A stretch of 5,903 nt of DNA from positions 171-6,073 of the forward strand of contig DKKK01000173.1 of assembly GCA_002455215.1 (NCBI GenBank), given 5' to 3'. The notes under the pieces were generated by a model. It searched no databases and was not told the DNA's origin. It saw nothing but the letters and a program-made list of their open reading frames with translations. This document shows positions 1 through 4,861 of the stretch, one piece after another. Within the stretch, counting starts at the first letter, position 1, and each line of letters begins with the position of its first letter. The DNA comes from Anaerolineales bacterium UBA6668. Lineage in GTDB: Bacteria > Chloroflexota > Anaerolineae > Anaerolineales > UBA6668. Both the position numbers and the translations under genes were made by a program.

Positions 1-234
1 GGTTCAGAAAAGTGGGTACTCTCCAGCCAGCGAAAGCAGGTTGGCGATGATAGATATCGAATGATTGACTGGGTGAGCAGAATATAAATAACCAATTCCT
101 ATCATTACAAGCATCAGCCGTATTTATTTTTACCCAGTTTCGCCTGACTGCCAGTTGTGTCAAACCTGCGTGATGTTACGGGGTGGGTTTGAAAGCCGCC
201 GCGAATCCTAATCATTTTTTTACTACATCCGTTC
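1..234. other. Upstream region with no recognisable gene
   Basis: No gene could be supported here. Frame 1 is open from the first base to a TAA at 85-87 (28 codons), which could be the last residues of a gene outside the window, but nothing in the peptide is recognisable. A 7-bp inverted pair ACTGGGT (68-74) / ACCCAGT (132-138) encloses an AT-rich stretch. The string ATATCGAATG (55-64) resembles the right arm of the palindromic repeats found further on (compare TATCGAATG inside 3250-3258) and may be a decayed end of another copy. The stretch ends where the promoter of the first gene begins. Confidence 0.4.
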
Positions 235-263
235 TTGTCAAATCAGAACAAGTGTGCTATTCT
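235..263 (+). promoter_or_regulatory. Sigma-A-type promoter with extended -10
   Basis: TTGTCA at 235-240 and TATTCT at 258-263 are separated by exactly 17 bp, and TG at 255-256 sits one base before the -10, giving an extended -10 motif. Transcription would begin near 270, leaving a leader of about 39 nt before the ATG at 309. This placement decides the start of the downstream gene: a GTG at 183 lies upstream of the promoter and could not be on this transcript. Confidence 0.75.
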
Positions 264-295
264 GTATCTACGCCCGCAGGTGATTCCCTGTCGGC

Positions 296-300
296 AGGAG
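296..300 (+). promoter_or_regulatory. Ribosome binding site deciding the ATG-309 start
   Basis: AGGAG lies 8 bases before the ATG at 309, a near-ideal Shine-Dalgarno spacing. The alternative in-frame GTG at 183 has only a G-run directly touching it. The leader also holds CAGG (277-280), CCTG (287-290) and CAGG (295-298). These could pair in two mutually exclusive ways, one of which would cover this site. Confidence 0.75.
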
Positions 301-308
301 ATACACCT

Positions 309-1331
309 ATGCACCCGCTTCCCGAAAATTCTGACGCACATAACCGCCTTGCCCGCATTGGCTTGCGTATCCAACAATCTTTGCGCTCGTTACTCCCCGC
401 CACTCTCAAAAACCACCCCACCTTATGGGCTGTGATGGTGATTATTGTGGCGTTAGAGTTGTTCAATTTTATTACTACAAATTTCTCGCTAAAAAACCTG
501 CTCGGTGAACTGCGTTTTGCGGGTCTGCACTGGGCAGATTTGTTGGCAATCGCTTTTTGGGGTATGGACTTTGCCGGTTTAAACCACTTTTTTGGCTTGC
601 CCAACCGCAATCGCTTCACACTGGAGCAAAGTTACTTGCTTGCCGCTTGGTTCGTTGGCTCTACGCTGAATGCCGCTATGACTTGGTGGGCGGTCTCGCT
701 TGCCATGTTGCCCACCGTGCAGGGCAACGAACTGGTGTCCCGCGAAACTTTGCTGGCGTATGTGCCAATTTTGGTGGCTTTGCTGGTCTGGCTGGCACGC
801 TTGTTGGTGATTGGCGGCTTTCGCCTGAGTTTGGTACGCATCAACGCCTTGCAAGAAGCGCAAACACCCAGCCAGCCCGTACCCCACGCGGAAGCAGTTC
901 GCCCGGCATGGGTGAATCCGCAGGGGGTATTTACCGTGCCGCCCAGCGAATCCGTTAGCCCTCCCATCCCCACTACAGCCGTGCCTTCACCTGCACCAGT
1001 ACCGCCAGCCGTTACCGTTCCAGCCAGCGCTTTGTCCGATTCGCCCCGTTCCGCTCCACCGCCAGCCCGTCCGCTTGTGCCTGTCACCCAACAACGTGCG
1101 GTGAACCGTCCGGCGCCACTGGCTACCCGCAGTTTGGCAAACAGTTCGCCAAACAGTTTGCCAAACAATACCCGTCGTTATCCCAGCCAGCCCACCGCCC
1201 AACCCAAACGCACGGGTTTTGAACCACCCTTGCCAGGTGCTCCGGAACTTTCTTATGAGTCGTTTGAAGAACTGGAAAGCGTGCCACAGCCGCTTAATGG
1301 GCACGCTAAAAACGGTTATCAACAACGCTAG
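309..1331 (+). CDS. Unrecognised polytopic membrane protein with Pro/Ser-rich tail
   Basis: I do not recognise this 340-residue protein. About 38 polar residues are followed by four hydrophobic segments, at roughly 39-57, 74-96, 109-134 and 148-170. Residues 172-340 form a low-complexity tail rich in Pro, Ser, Ala and Arg, with a positively charged stretch just after the last helix (R172, R177) that suggests the tail is cytoplasmic. The tail turns acidic near 313-323 (PELSYESFEELES). It is probably disordered and may be a linker or docking arm; that is inference. No enzyme motif is visible. The start is set by the promoter at 235-263 and the AGGAG at 296-300; a longer reading from GTG 183 would add 42 residues but lies upstream of that promoter. 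The gene converges with the symporter gene, and a palindromic repeat begins about 20 bases after its stop. Certainty is high that it is a real gene and very low for function. Confidence 0.8.
   Translation: MHPLPENSDAHNRLARIGLRIQQSLRSLLPATLKNHPTLWAVMVIIVALELFNFITTNFSLKNLLGELRFAGLHWADLLAIAFWGMDFAGLNHFFGLPNRNRFTLEQSYLLAAWFVGSTLNAAMTWWAVSLAMLPTVQGNELVSRETLLAYVPILVALLVWLARLLVIGGFRLSLVRINALQEAQTPSQPVPHAEAVRPAWVNPQGVFTVPPSESVSPPIPTTAVPSPAPVPPAVTVPASALSDSPRSAPPPARPLVPVTQQRAVNRPAPLATRSLANSSPNSLPNNTRRYPSQPTAQPKRTGFEPPLPGAPELSYESFEELESVPQPLNGHAKNGYQQR
1131..1166 (+). repeat. Three tandem 12-bp repeats inside the coding tail
   Basis: AGTTTGGCAAAC (1131-1142), AGTTCGCCAAAC (1143-1154) and AGTTTGCCAAAC (1155-1166) follow one another directly, each differing from the next by one or two bases. 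They are in frame and encode SLAN-SSPN-SLPN (residues 275-286) in the disordered tail. The unit length is a multiple of three, so copy-number change would lengthen or shorten the tail without a frameshift. Confidence 0.85.
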
Positions 1332-1351
1332 GTTTTTTCCTAGTGCCTAGC
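1327..1351 (+). terminator. Weak hairpin at the stop codon of the first gene
   Basis: CTAGG (1328-1332), T6 (1333-1338) and CCTAG (1339-1343) form a short stem that includes the TAG stop at 1329-1331. GCCTAGC (1345-1351) offers an alternative partner for GCTAGG (1327-1332). The stem is only 5-6 bp and no T-run follows it, so it is a poor intrinsic terminator. It may mark the edge of the repeat that begins next to it. Confidence 0.25.
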
Positions 1352-1396
1352 TTCGACACGAACGGAAACTGCGCTTGTTCCATTAACAAAAAACGC
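1351..1396 (+). repeat. Palindrome-family module, left half only
   Basis: Starts CTTCGACACG and continues CGGAAACTGCGCTTGTTCC, then TTAAC and A6. It aligns with 3064-3107 (TTCGACACG, GGAAATTGCGC, TTCCCTTAAG, A6) over about 44 bases with roughly seven differences and one single-base gap, so the two share ancestry. The expected right arm (an inverted copy of the start) is absent; instead the 24-bp palindrome of the next repeat follows directly. A small stem GGAAAC/GTTCC is possible here, with GGAAA/TTTCC at the same place in the 3060-3155 copy. Confidence 0.65.
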
Positions 1397-1397
1397 C

Positions 1398-1545
1398 TAT
1401 ATTTGACCCGGGTTGAATATAGCTGTGATTGCGGCAACCCATTTTGGAGCGTATCGGGTTGTTGCCGCCTCTGCGCCTTGCAATCATCGGCGCTTTAAGT
1501 GGGTACAAATTCCGCAATGCGCTATTCGACATACATGCCGAATAG
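1398..1545 (+). repeat. Composite palindrome-ended repeat, copy 1
   Basis: A roughly 150-bp element that recurs inverted at 4587-4740. It opens with a 24-bp palindrome (1398-1421; halves TATATTTGACCC and GGGTTGAATATA, 10 of 12 pairs perfect) and closes with a 24-bp palindrome (1522-1545; CTATTCGACAT, two bases, ATGCCGAATAG, 10 of 11 pairs). The core contains CTGTGATTG, GGCAA, CCCATTTTG, AGCG, TTGCCGC and GCAATCA, all shared with copy 2. Inside it TGATTGC (1426-1432) pairs with GCAATCA (1480-1486), GGCAA (1433-1437) with TTGCC (1462-1466), and GCGCC (1473-1477) with GGCGC (1489-1493); the last stem competes with the first. It lies between two convergent genes. A structured RNA or a MITE-like mobile unit are both open. 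Confidence 0.75.
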
Positions 1546-1606
1546 TACCCATGCTTGGTGCATGTTCAGTATGCTTTAGATAATTTCCATGTGTGCCGAA
1601 TATCGG
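1522..1606 (-). repeat. Palindrome-family module touching the symporter stop
   Basis: Read on the minus strand it begins CCGATATTCGG (1606 to 1596), continues CACACATGGAAATTATC, and ends with ATGTATGTCGAATAG (1536 to 1522). The first part matches the TATTCGACAC and GGATGGAAATTGCGC start of the copy at 3060-3155. The two ends (1589-1603 and 1522-1536) are inverted relatives matching at 12 of 15 positions. It shares the 1522-1545 palindrome with the composite repeat, so modules are chained. It ends one base from the symporter's TAA stop (1607-1609), so it would be the start of that gene's 3' untranslated region. Confidence 0.55.
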
Positions 1607-3007
1607 TTAGGCGGCGTGTTTGCTTTGTTTGCGCTTGGCAATCTCATCCAGAATTTCGGCATGGCGTTCCGGTGAGATGGGGTAGGCTCTCACTGCCAAA
1701 ATGCCGAGTATGAGCATCAGGATGGGTGCAAAGCTAATCATCAGGCGTAGCGCAAGCAATGCCGATGCGGGTTGGCTATCGGGGGCGGGTTGTCCGTACT
1801 CTACTGAGATGTAGCCAGCCCAGCCCAGCACCAGCCCTTGCACCCACAAGCCGAGCGAGATACCCAGCTTTTGCAGGAACACAAAAAAGCCGTAGTACAC
1901 TCCTTCACGGCGTTGCCCAGTTTGCAATTCATCATAATCAACCACGGCGGGTAGTAAATTCCACGGTACGATAAAACCGACCGCTACGCCAATTGCCGCT
2001 AAGACTGCCAGCCCCATAGCTAGGGTAATTTGCCCGGGTTGCACAAAGAAGAGCGATATTTGCACCACAATCCAAAATGCCATGCCAATATAGTACACAC
2101 GTTTTTGTCCGATACGGTTGCCAACAATTGACCAGACAATCACGCCTACCGCGATGCAGGTTTGCAGAAGGGCAACTGTGATGAAGAATGTACCACCATC
2201 CGCGCCTAGCCAGTCGGCAAAATAGAGTTGGAGCGCACTTTGCACTAATTGAATGGCAAGCCAGCTAAATAAGTAAATGAGTGTGGTAATGACAAAGGCA
2301 CGGTTGGCAAATGCCAGTCGTAGCCCTTCAATGTAGCCTAGTGTTTGCTCGCTCTCTTGGCTAAAATCTTTCTCGCGGGTGAAGGCAAAGGCAAAAACGC
2401 CGGAAAATAGCACAATTGCACCGACAACGATTGCCGCTATGAAATTGCCAGTGCGTTCATCCGGCTGAAATGCCCCAATCACGGCTTGGAAAATCAGGAT
2501 TGCTACCAACCCTCCCAATACTGAGAAGATGAAGCGAAACATATTGAGCGTATTGCGCTCTTTGGCATCACTGCTAAGTTCGGGGGTCAGTGCGGCGTAG
2601 GGTACGTTAACGGCGGTAAATGCCGCATCTAACAAGACTCCCACCAAGACGTAGTACCAAAAACGTGCCGACCAAAAACCGTCATTGGCTAGGTTGGGCG
2701 CATAGAAGCTAAGAATGAAAGCAATAGCAAAAGCAATTGAACCAAAAAGCAACCACGGGCGGCGGCGTCCCCAAGGTGTGCGGGTGCGGTCGGTCAAAGT
2801 GCCCACAAACGGGTCGTTTACCGCATCCCAAATTTTGGTCAAAAGCAAGACCCAACCAGCTTGAAAGGCGGACAAACCGGCGATTTTGATTAGAAAGCCT
2901 AACAATAAAAAGCCCTTGATCATGGAGACCATTGCGGTACCCAAGTCGCCCATACCGAAGGCGAGACGGTTTATAAAAGGAAGTGGCTTGTGGGATGTGT
3001 TGCTCAT
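1607..3007 (-). CDS. GPH-family (MelB-like) cation:sugar symporter
   Basis: A 466-residue MFS transporter of the glycoside-pentoside-hexuronide:cation symporter family, predicted to import a sugar or glycoside with Na+ or H+ through the cytoplasmic membrane. Visible family marks, in order: helix I with FGMGDLG (17-23); KIWDAVNDP (58-66), where D61 and D65 match the cation-site aspartates of MelB helix II; the loop signature DRTRTPWGRRRP (73-84); VPYAALTPEL (135-144) followed by AKERNTLNMFR; and the helix X-XI region VVDYDELQTGQRREGVYYG (355-373) with K380, probably equivalent to MelB K377. Length and roughly 12 hydrophobic segments are normal for the family. The start is ATG at 3005-3007 with no clear Shine-Dalgarno; AGAG about 14 bases upstream is the best. 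The substrate cannot be read from sequence. The gene diverges from the GTPase gene, with two palindromic repeats between them. No sugar hydrolase is adjacent, so the context does not name a sugar. Confidence 0.9.
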   Translation of the reverse strand: MSNTSHKPLPFINRLAFGMGDLGTAMVSMIKGFLLLGFLIKIAGLSAFQAGWVLLLTKIWDAVNDPFVGTLTDRTRTPWGRRRPWLLFGSIAFAIAFILSFYAPNLANDGFWSARFWYYVLVGVLLDAAFTAVNVPYAALTPELSSDAKERNTLNMFRFIFSVLGGLVAILIFQAVIGAFQPDERTGNFIAAIVVGAIVLFSGVFAFAFTREKDFSQESEQTLGYIEGLRLAFANRAFVITTLIYLFSWLAIQLVQSALQLYFADWLGADGGTFFITVALLQTCIAVGVIVWSIVGNRIGQKRVYYIGMAFWIVVQISLFFVQPGQITLAMGLAVLAAIGVAVGFIVPWNLLPAVVDYDELQTGQRREGVYYGFFVFLQKLGISLGLWVQGLVLGWAGYISVEYGQPAPDSQPASALLALRLMISFAPILMLILGILAVRAYPISPERHAEILDEIAKRKQSKHAA

Positions 3008-3059
3008 TGGCTTGGTTGCTCTACATTGAATAAAGATAGGGTGAATTCGGTTTTGTTAG

Positions 3060-3155
3060 TATATTCGACACGGATGGAAATTGCGCTTTTCCCTTAAGAA
3101 AAAAGTGCAACTCGCTGTTCAGCACGTGTGCCAAATGGTATCCGTGTCGAATATA
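3060..3155 (+). repeat. 96-bp element with perfect 16-bp terminal inverted repeats
   Basis: The left arm TATATTCGACACGGAT (3060-3075) and right arm ATCCGTGTCGAATATA (3140-3155) are exact reverse complements over 16 bp, enclosing 64 bp. The interior starts GGAAATTGCGCTTTTCCC, which can form a small GGAAA/TTTCC hairpin, and includes GCTGTTCAGC. There is no room for a protein. It begins and ends with TA, as expected for units mobilised by TA-targeting (IS630/Tc1-like) transposases, but no transposase lies in the window. It is the best-preserved member of the family and lies about 50 bp upstream of the symporter start. Its left arm read on the minus strand gives AATATACT, a possible -10, without a convincing -35. 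Confidence 0.75.
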
Positions 3156-3210
3156 ACATTAGGCTTTTTGCACAAAAGCGGTTATACTTTCATGGATATT
3201 TGGCGCAGTT

Positions 3211-3260
3211 TATATTCGATACAGTTGGAAATTTTGCTTTTATGACCTGTATCGAATGTA
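3211..3260 (+). repeat. 50-bp palindrome-family hairpin
   Basis: TATATTCGATACAG (3211-3224) faces CTGTATCGAATGTA (3247-3260), matching at 13 of 14 positions across a 22-base loop. The loop starts TTGGAAATTTTGCTTTT, recognisably the same as the interior start of the 3060-3155 and 1351-1396 modules, so this is a short form of the same family. The single mismatch (T3213 against G3258) is a G-T pair on the plus strand. It lies about 35 bp upstream of the TATAAT box of the GTPase gene and could affect its promoter. Confidence 0.7.
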
Positions 3261-3279
3261 GACGATTTTCACTATTGCC

Positions 3280-3299
3280 GAATATATATTCAGTATAAT
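3280..3299 (+). promoter_or_regulatory. Likely -10 box of the GTPase gene, next to a 12-bp palindrome
   Basis: TATAAT at 3294-3299 is a perfect -10 and would start transcription near 3306, only about 22 nt before the ATG. No good -35 stands 16-18 bp upstream; TTGCCG at 3275-3280 is too close (13 bp). GAATATATATTC (3280-3291) is a perfect 12-bp palindrome directly before the -10 and looks like two repeat arms placed back to back. A regulator binding there would sit between the -35 and -10 positions. Activator dependence is inference. Confidence 0.5.
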
Positions 3300-3327
3300 T
3301 TTTTTTGGAAACCTGGCAAGCCCCACC

Positions 3328-4560
3328 ATGAGCGAAATCCTTCCACAACCTTCTCCGCAATCCGAATCATTACCCGAAATTCAGCCATCTGTTGGTATGC
3401 GTGACCAGATAGAACGCATCTGGCAAGATGTGCCGCTGGATACTCGCCGCCAATTGATGGATTTAGTCAATGTTTTCCCCGCCGGTAGTGTGGGGCAATT
3501 ACGCAAGGTATTTGACTTGGCTAGCGTGCAAGCGCGAATGGCGTTTGGTAATAAGCAACGGGTGGCAATTGTGGGTCCTGCCAATGTGGGCAAATCTACC
3601 CTGTTTAATCAACTCATTCAACATCAACGCGACCGGGCGCAAGTGAGTCCGGTACCGGGCACCACGAAGGTTAACCAACAAGCGGATACCGGCTTGTTTG
3701 CCGTCATAGATACGCCAGGGGTGGATGCGGTTGGCGAGACGGGTCAAAGAGAGCGTGCCGAAGCGTTACGAGCGGCACAAGTTGCAGATGTACTGGTGAT
3801 TGTTTTTGACGCAGTGCAGGGCATTAAGCAAAGCGAGTTGGAGCTCTTTCTCATGCTGAGCGGTTTGGGCAAGCCGTATTTGGTGGTGCTAAACAAAATG
3901 GACTTGGTTGGCAAGCAGGATGCCCAAGTGCTTTTGGCGGCGGCAAATGCACTGAATATTAGCACAGACCAAATTGTGCCGATAGCCGCCCGTAGTGGCA
4001 GAAACATCGAACGCGTGTTGCTGGGCATTGTCAAAGCAGAACCGGAACTGCTGGCAATGGTGGCACAGGCTATGCCCGCCTACCGTAAACAACTGACCCA
4101 AAGCGCAATTATCAACGCCGCCAGTAGCGCCGCATTGGTCGGGCTGATTCCGCTTCCCATTATTGATTTTATTCCCCTGACTGCCATTCAAGTGAGCCTT
4201 GTGCTAGCGCTAGCGCGGGTGTACAACTACAAACTCGATTTATCGCGTGCCCGTGAGTTGGTGATGACCTTTGGTATGGGCTATCTCGGTCGTCTGCTCT
4301 TTCAGGAATTGAGCAAGCTCGGTGGACCGCCGGGCTGGGCGCTTGCCGCCGCTGTGGCAGGTGGTACAACAGCCGCGCTCGGTTACGCCGCCGCCGCATG
4401 GTTTGAACGTGGCGAGCGTCTCAGCGCCGCTGAACTCAAGCAGTTGTCGCAAACCCTGACCAATCAATTGCTGAACCGGTTACGCTTGCGCAAAAAACAG
4501 CCTAGCAAAGATGAGATGGAAATTGAAGTGCGCGAACAGTTGGAAACCAACGCCACTTAG
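3328..4560 (+). CDS. Era/HSR1-like GTPase fused to a DUF697 membrane domain
   Basis: A 410-residue protein with a complete TRAFAC-class G domain: P-loop GPANVGKST (83-91), switch-I threonines GTT (111-113), G3 DTPG (128-131), G4 NKMD (189-192) and a G5-like ARSG (221-224). It should bind and hydrolyse GTP. Before it are about 75 residues, mostly helical and charged. After it, residues about 262-360 resemble DUF697 (YcjF-type): two hydrophobic segments, LVGLIPLPIIDFIPLTAIQ (270-288) and a Gly/Ala-rich stretch near 335-358, around a polar helix containing the SRARELV motif. The C-terminus (367-410) is helical and highly charged. Such fusions are membrane-associated; proposed roles in membrane stress or envelope upkeep are not settled. 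The start ATG at 3328 has no clear Shine-Dalgarno (GGAA at 3307-3310 is 17 bases away), and the leader from the TATAAT box is very short. The next internal Met (residue 24) has no better site. No partner gene is adjacent. Confidence 0.88.
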   Translation: MSEILPQPSPQSESLPEIQPSVGMRDQIERIWQDVPLDTRRQLMDLVNVFPAGSVGQLRKVFDLASVQARMAFGNKQRVAIVGPANVGKSTLFNQLIQHQRDRAQVSPVPGTTKVNQQADTGLFAVIDTPGVDAVGETGQRERAEALRAAQVADVLVIVFDAVQGIKQSELELFLMLSGLGKPYLVVLNKMDLVGKQDAQVLLAAANALNISTDQIVPIAARSGRNIERVLLGIVKAEPELLAMVAQAMPAYRKQLTQSAIINAASSAALVGLIPLPIIDFIPLTAIQVSLVLALARVYNYKLDLSRARELVMTFGMGYLGRLLFQELSKLGGPPGWALAAAVAGGTTAALGYAAAAWFERGERLSAAELKQLSQTLTNQLLNRLRLRKKQPSKDEMEIEVREQLETNAT

Positions 4561-4586
4561 TACGGGTTCTAATTCGGCATTATGCT

Positions 4587-4740
4587 ATATTCGACACGTA
4601 TCGAATATCCATAGCGAATTGCGGGTATTGGTATTCATCTACAGTGCTGGTGATTGCGAGCCGCACATGCGGCAATAGTCCTATGCGCTTCAAAATGGGT
4701 TTGCCACAATCACAGTTGTACTCGACCCAGGTCGAATAGA
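4587..4740 (-). repeat. Composite palindrome-ended repeat, copy 2 (inverted)
   Basis: On the minus strand this aligns with 1398-1545 from end to end. Its opening palindrome is 4717-4740 (TACTCGACC, CA, GGTCGAATA on the plus strand, 8 of 9 pairs). The core keeps CTGTGATTG, GGCAA, CCCATTTTG, AGCG, TTGCCGC, GCAATCA and CCGCAAT. Its closing palindrome is 4587-4608 (ATATTCGA, C, ACGT, A, TCGAATAT; one mismatched pair). By eye roughly three quarters of the core positions agree with copy 1, and most differences are C/T or G/A. A hairpin GCCGC-ACAT-GCGGC (4660-4673) is stronger than its counterpart in copy 1. It lies 26 bases after the GTPase stop and about 55 bases before the SDR promoter, so it could act as a 3'-end or insulating structure; no T-run for a classical terminator follows it. 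Confidence 0.75.
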
Positions 4741-4794
4741 GTACCCCTGCTCAGTATATTTGGAAAAACGCACCCAACTACTCCACCAAAAATT

Positions 4795-4822
4795 TTGCAA
4801 TTCAAACAAATGGCGTTACAAT
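4795..4822 (+). promoter_or_regulatory. Sigma-A-type promoter of the SDR gene
   Basis: TTGCAA at 4795-4800 and TACAAT at 4817-4822 are spaced by 16 bp, each with one mismatch to consensus. Transcription would start near 4829, giving a leader of about 33 nt. This supports transcription of the oxidoreductase gene independently of the upstream GTPase gene. Confidence 0.7.
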
Positions 4823-4861
4823 TTAGCCGAAAATTTTTAGTCAACCAGAGAGAAAACGCCT

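Noticed and set aside
1..87. 28-codon open frame ending in TAA at 85-87 as the 3' end of a gene
   Set aside because: Too short to recognise and not distinguishable from chance; it also includes ATATCGAATG, which resembles a repeat arm.
68..138. ACTGGGT/ACCCAGT inverted pair as a structural element
   Set aside because: Only 7 bp with a 57-base spacing and no other support; chance is sufficient.
183..308. GTG at 183 as the start of the first gene
   Set aside because: An extended -10 promoter (235-263) and an AGGAG (296-300) lie inside this extension and point to the ATG at 309; GTG 183 has no properly spaced ribosome site.
1398..1421. LexA/SOS box or other single-operator explanation for the palindromes
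   Set aside because: The palindromes vary in their centres, come with conserved 40-100 base flanks, and also lie 3' of convergent genes, which does not fit a simple operator. I cannot exclude protein binding.
3163..3179. GCTTTT-TGCAC-AAAAGC hairpin as a terminator
   Set aside because: Weak A/T stem in a divergent region where no transcript should end; no T-run follows.
1351..3260. CRISPR array from repeated TATTCGA units
   Set aside because: Spacing is irregular, the interiors are themselves related, units occur in both orientations, and no cas gene is present.
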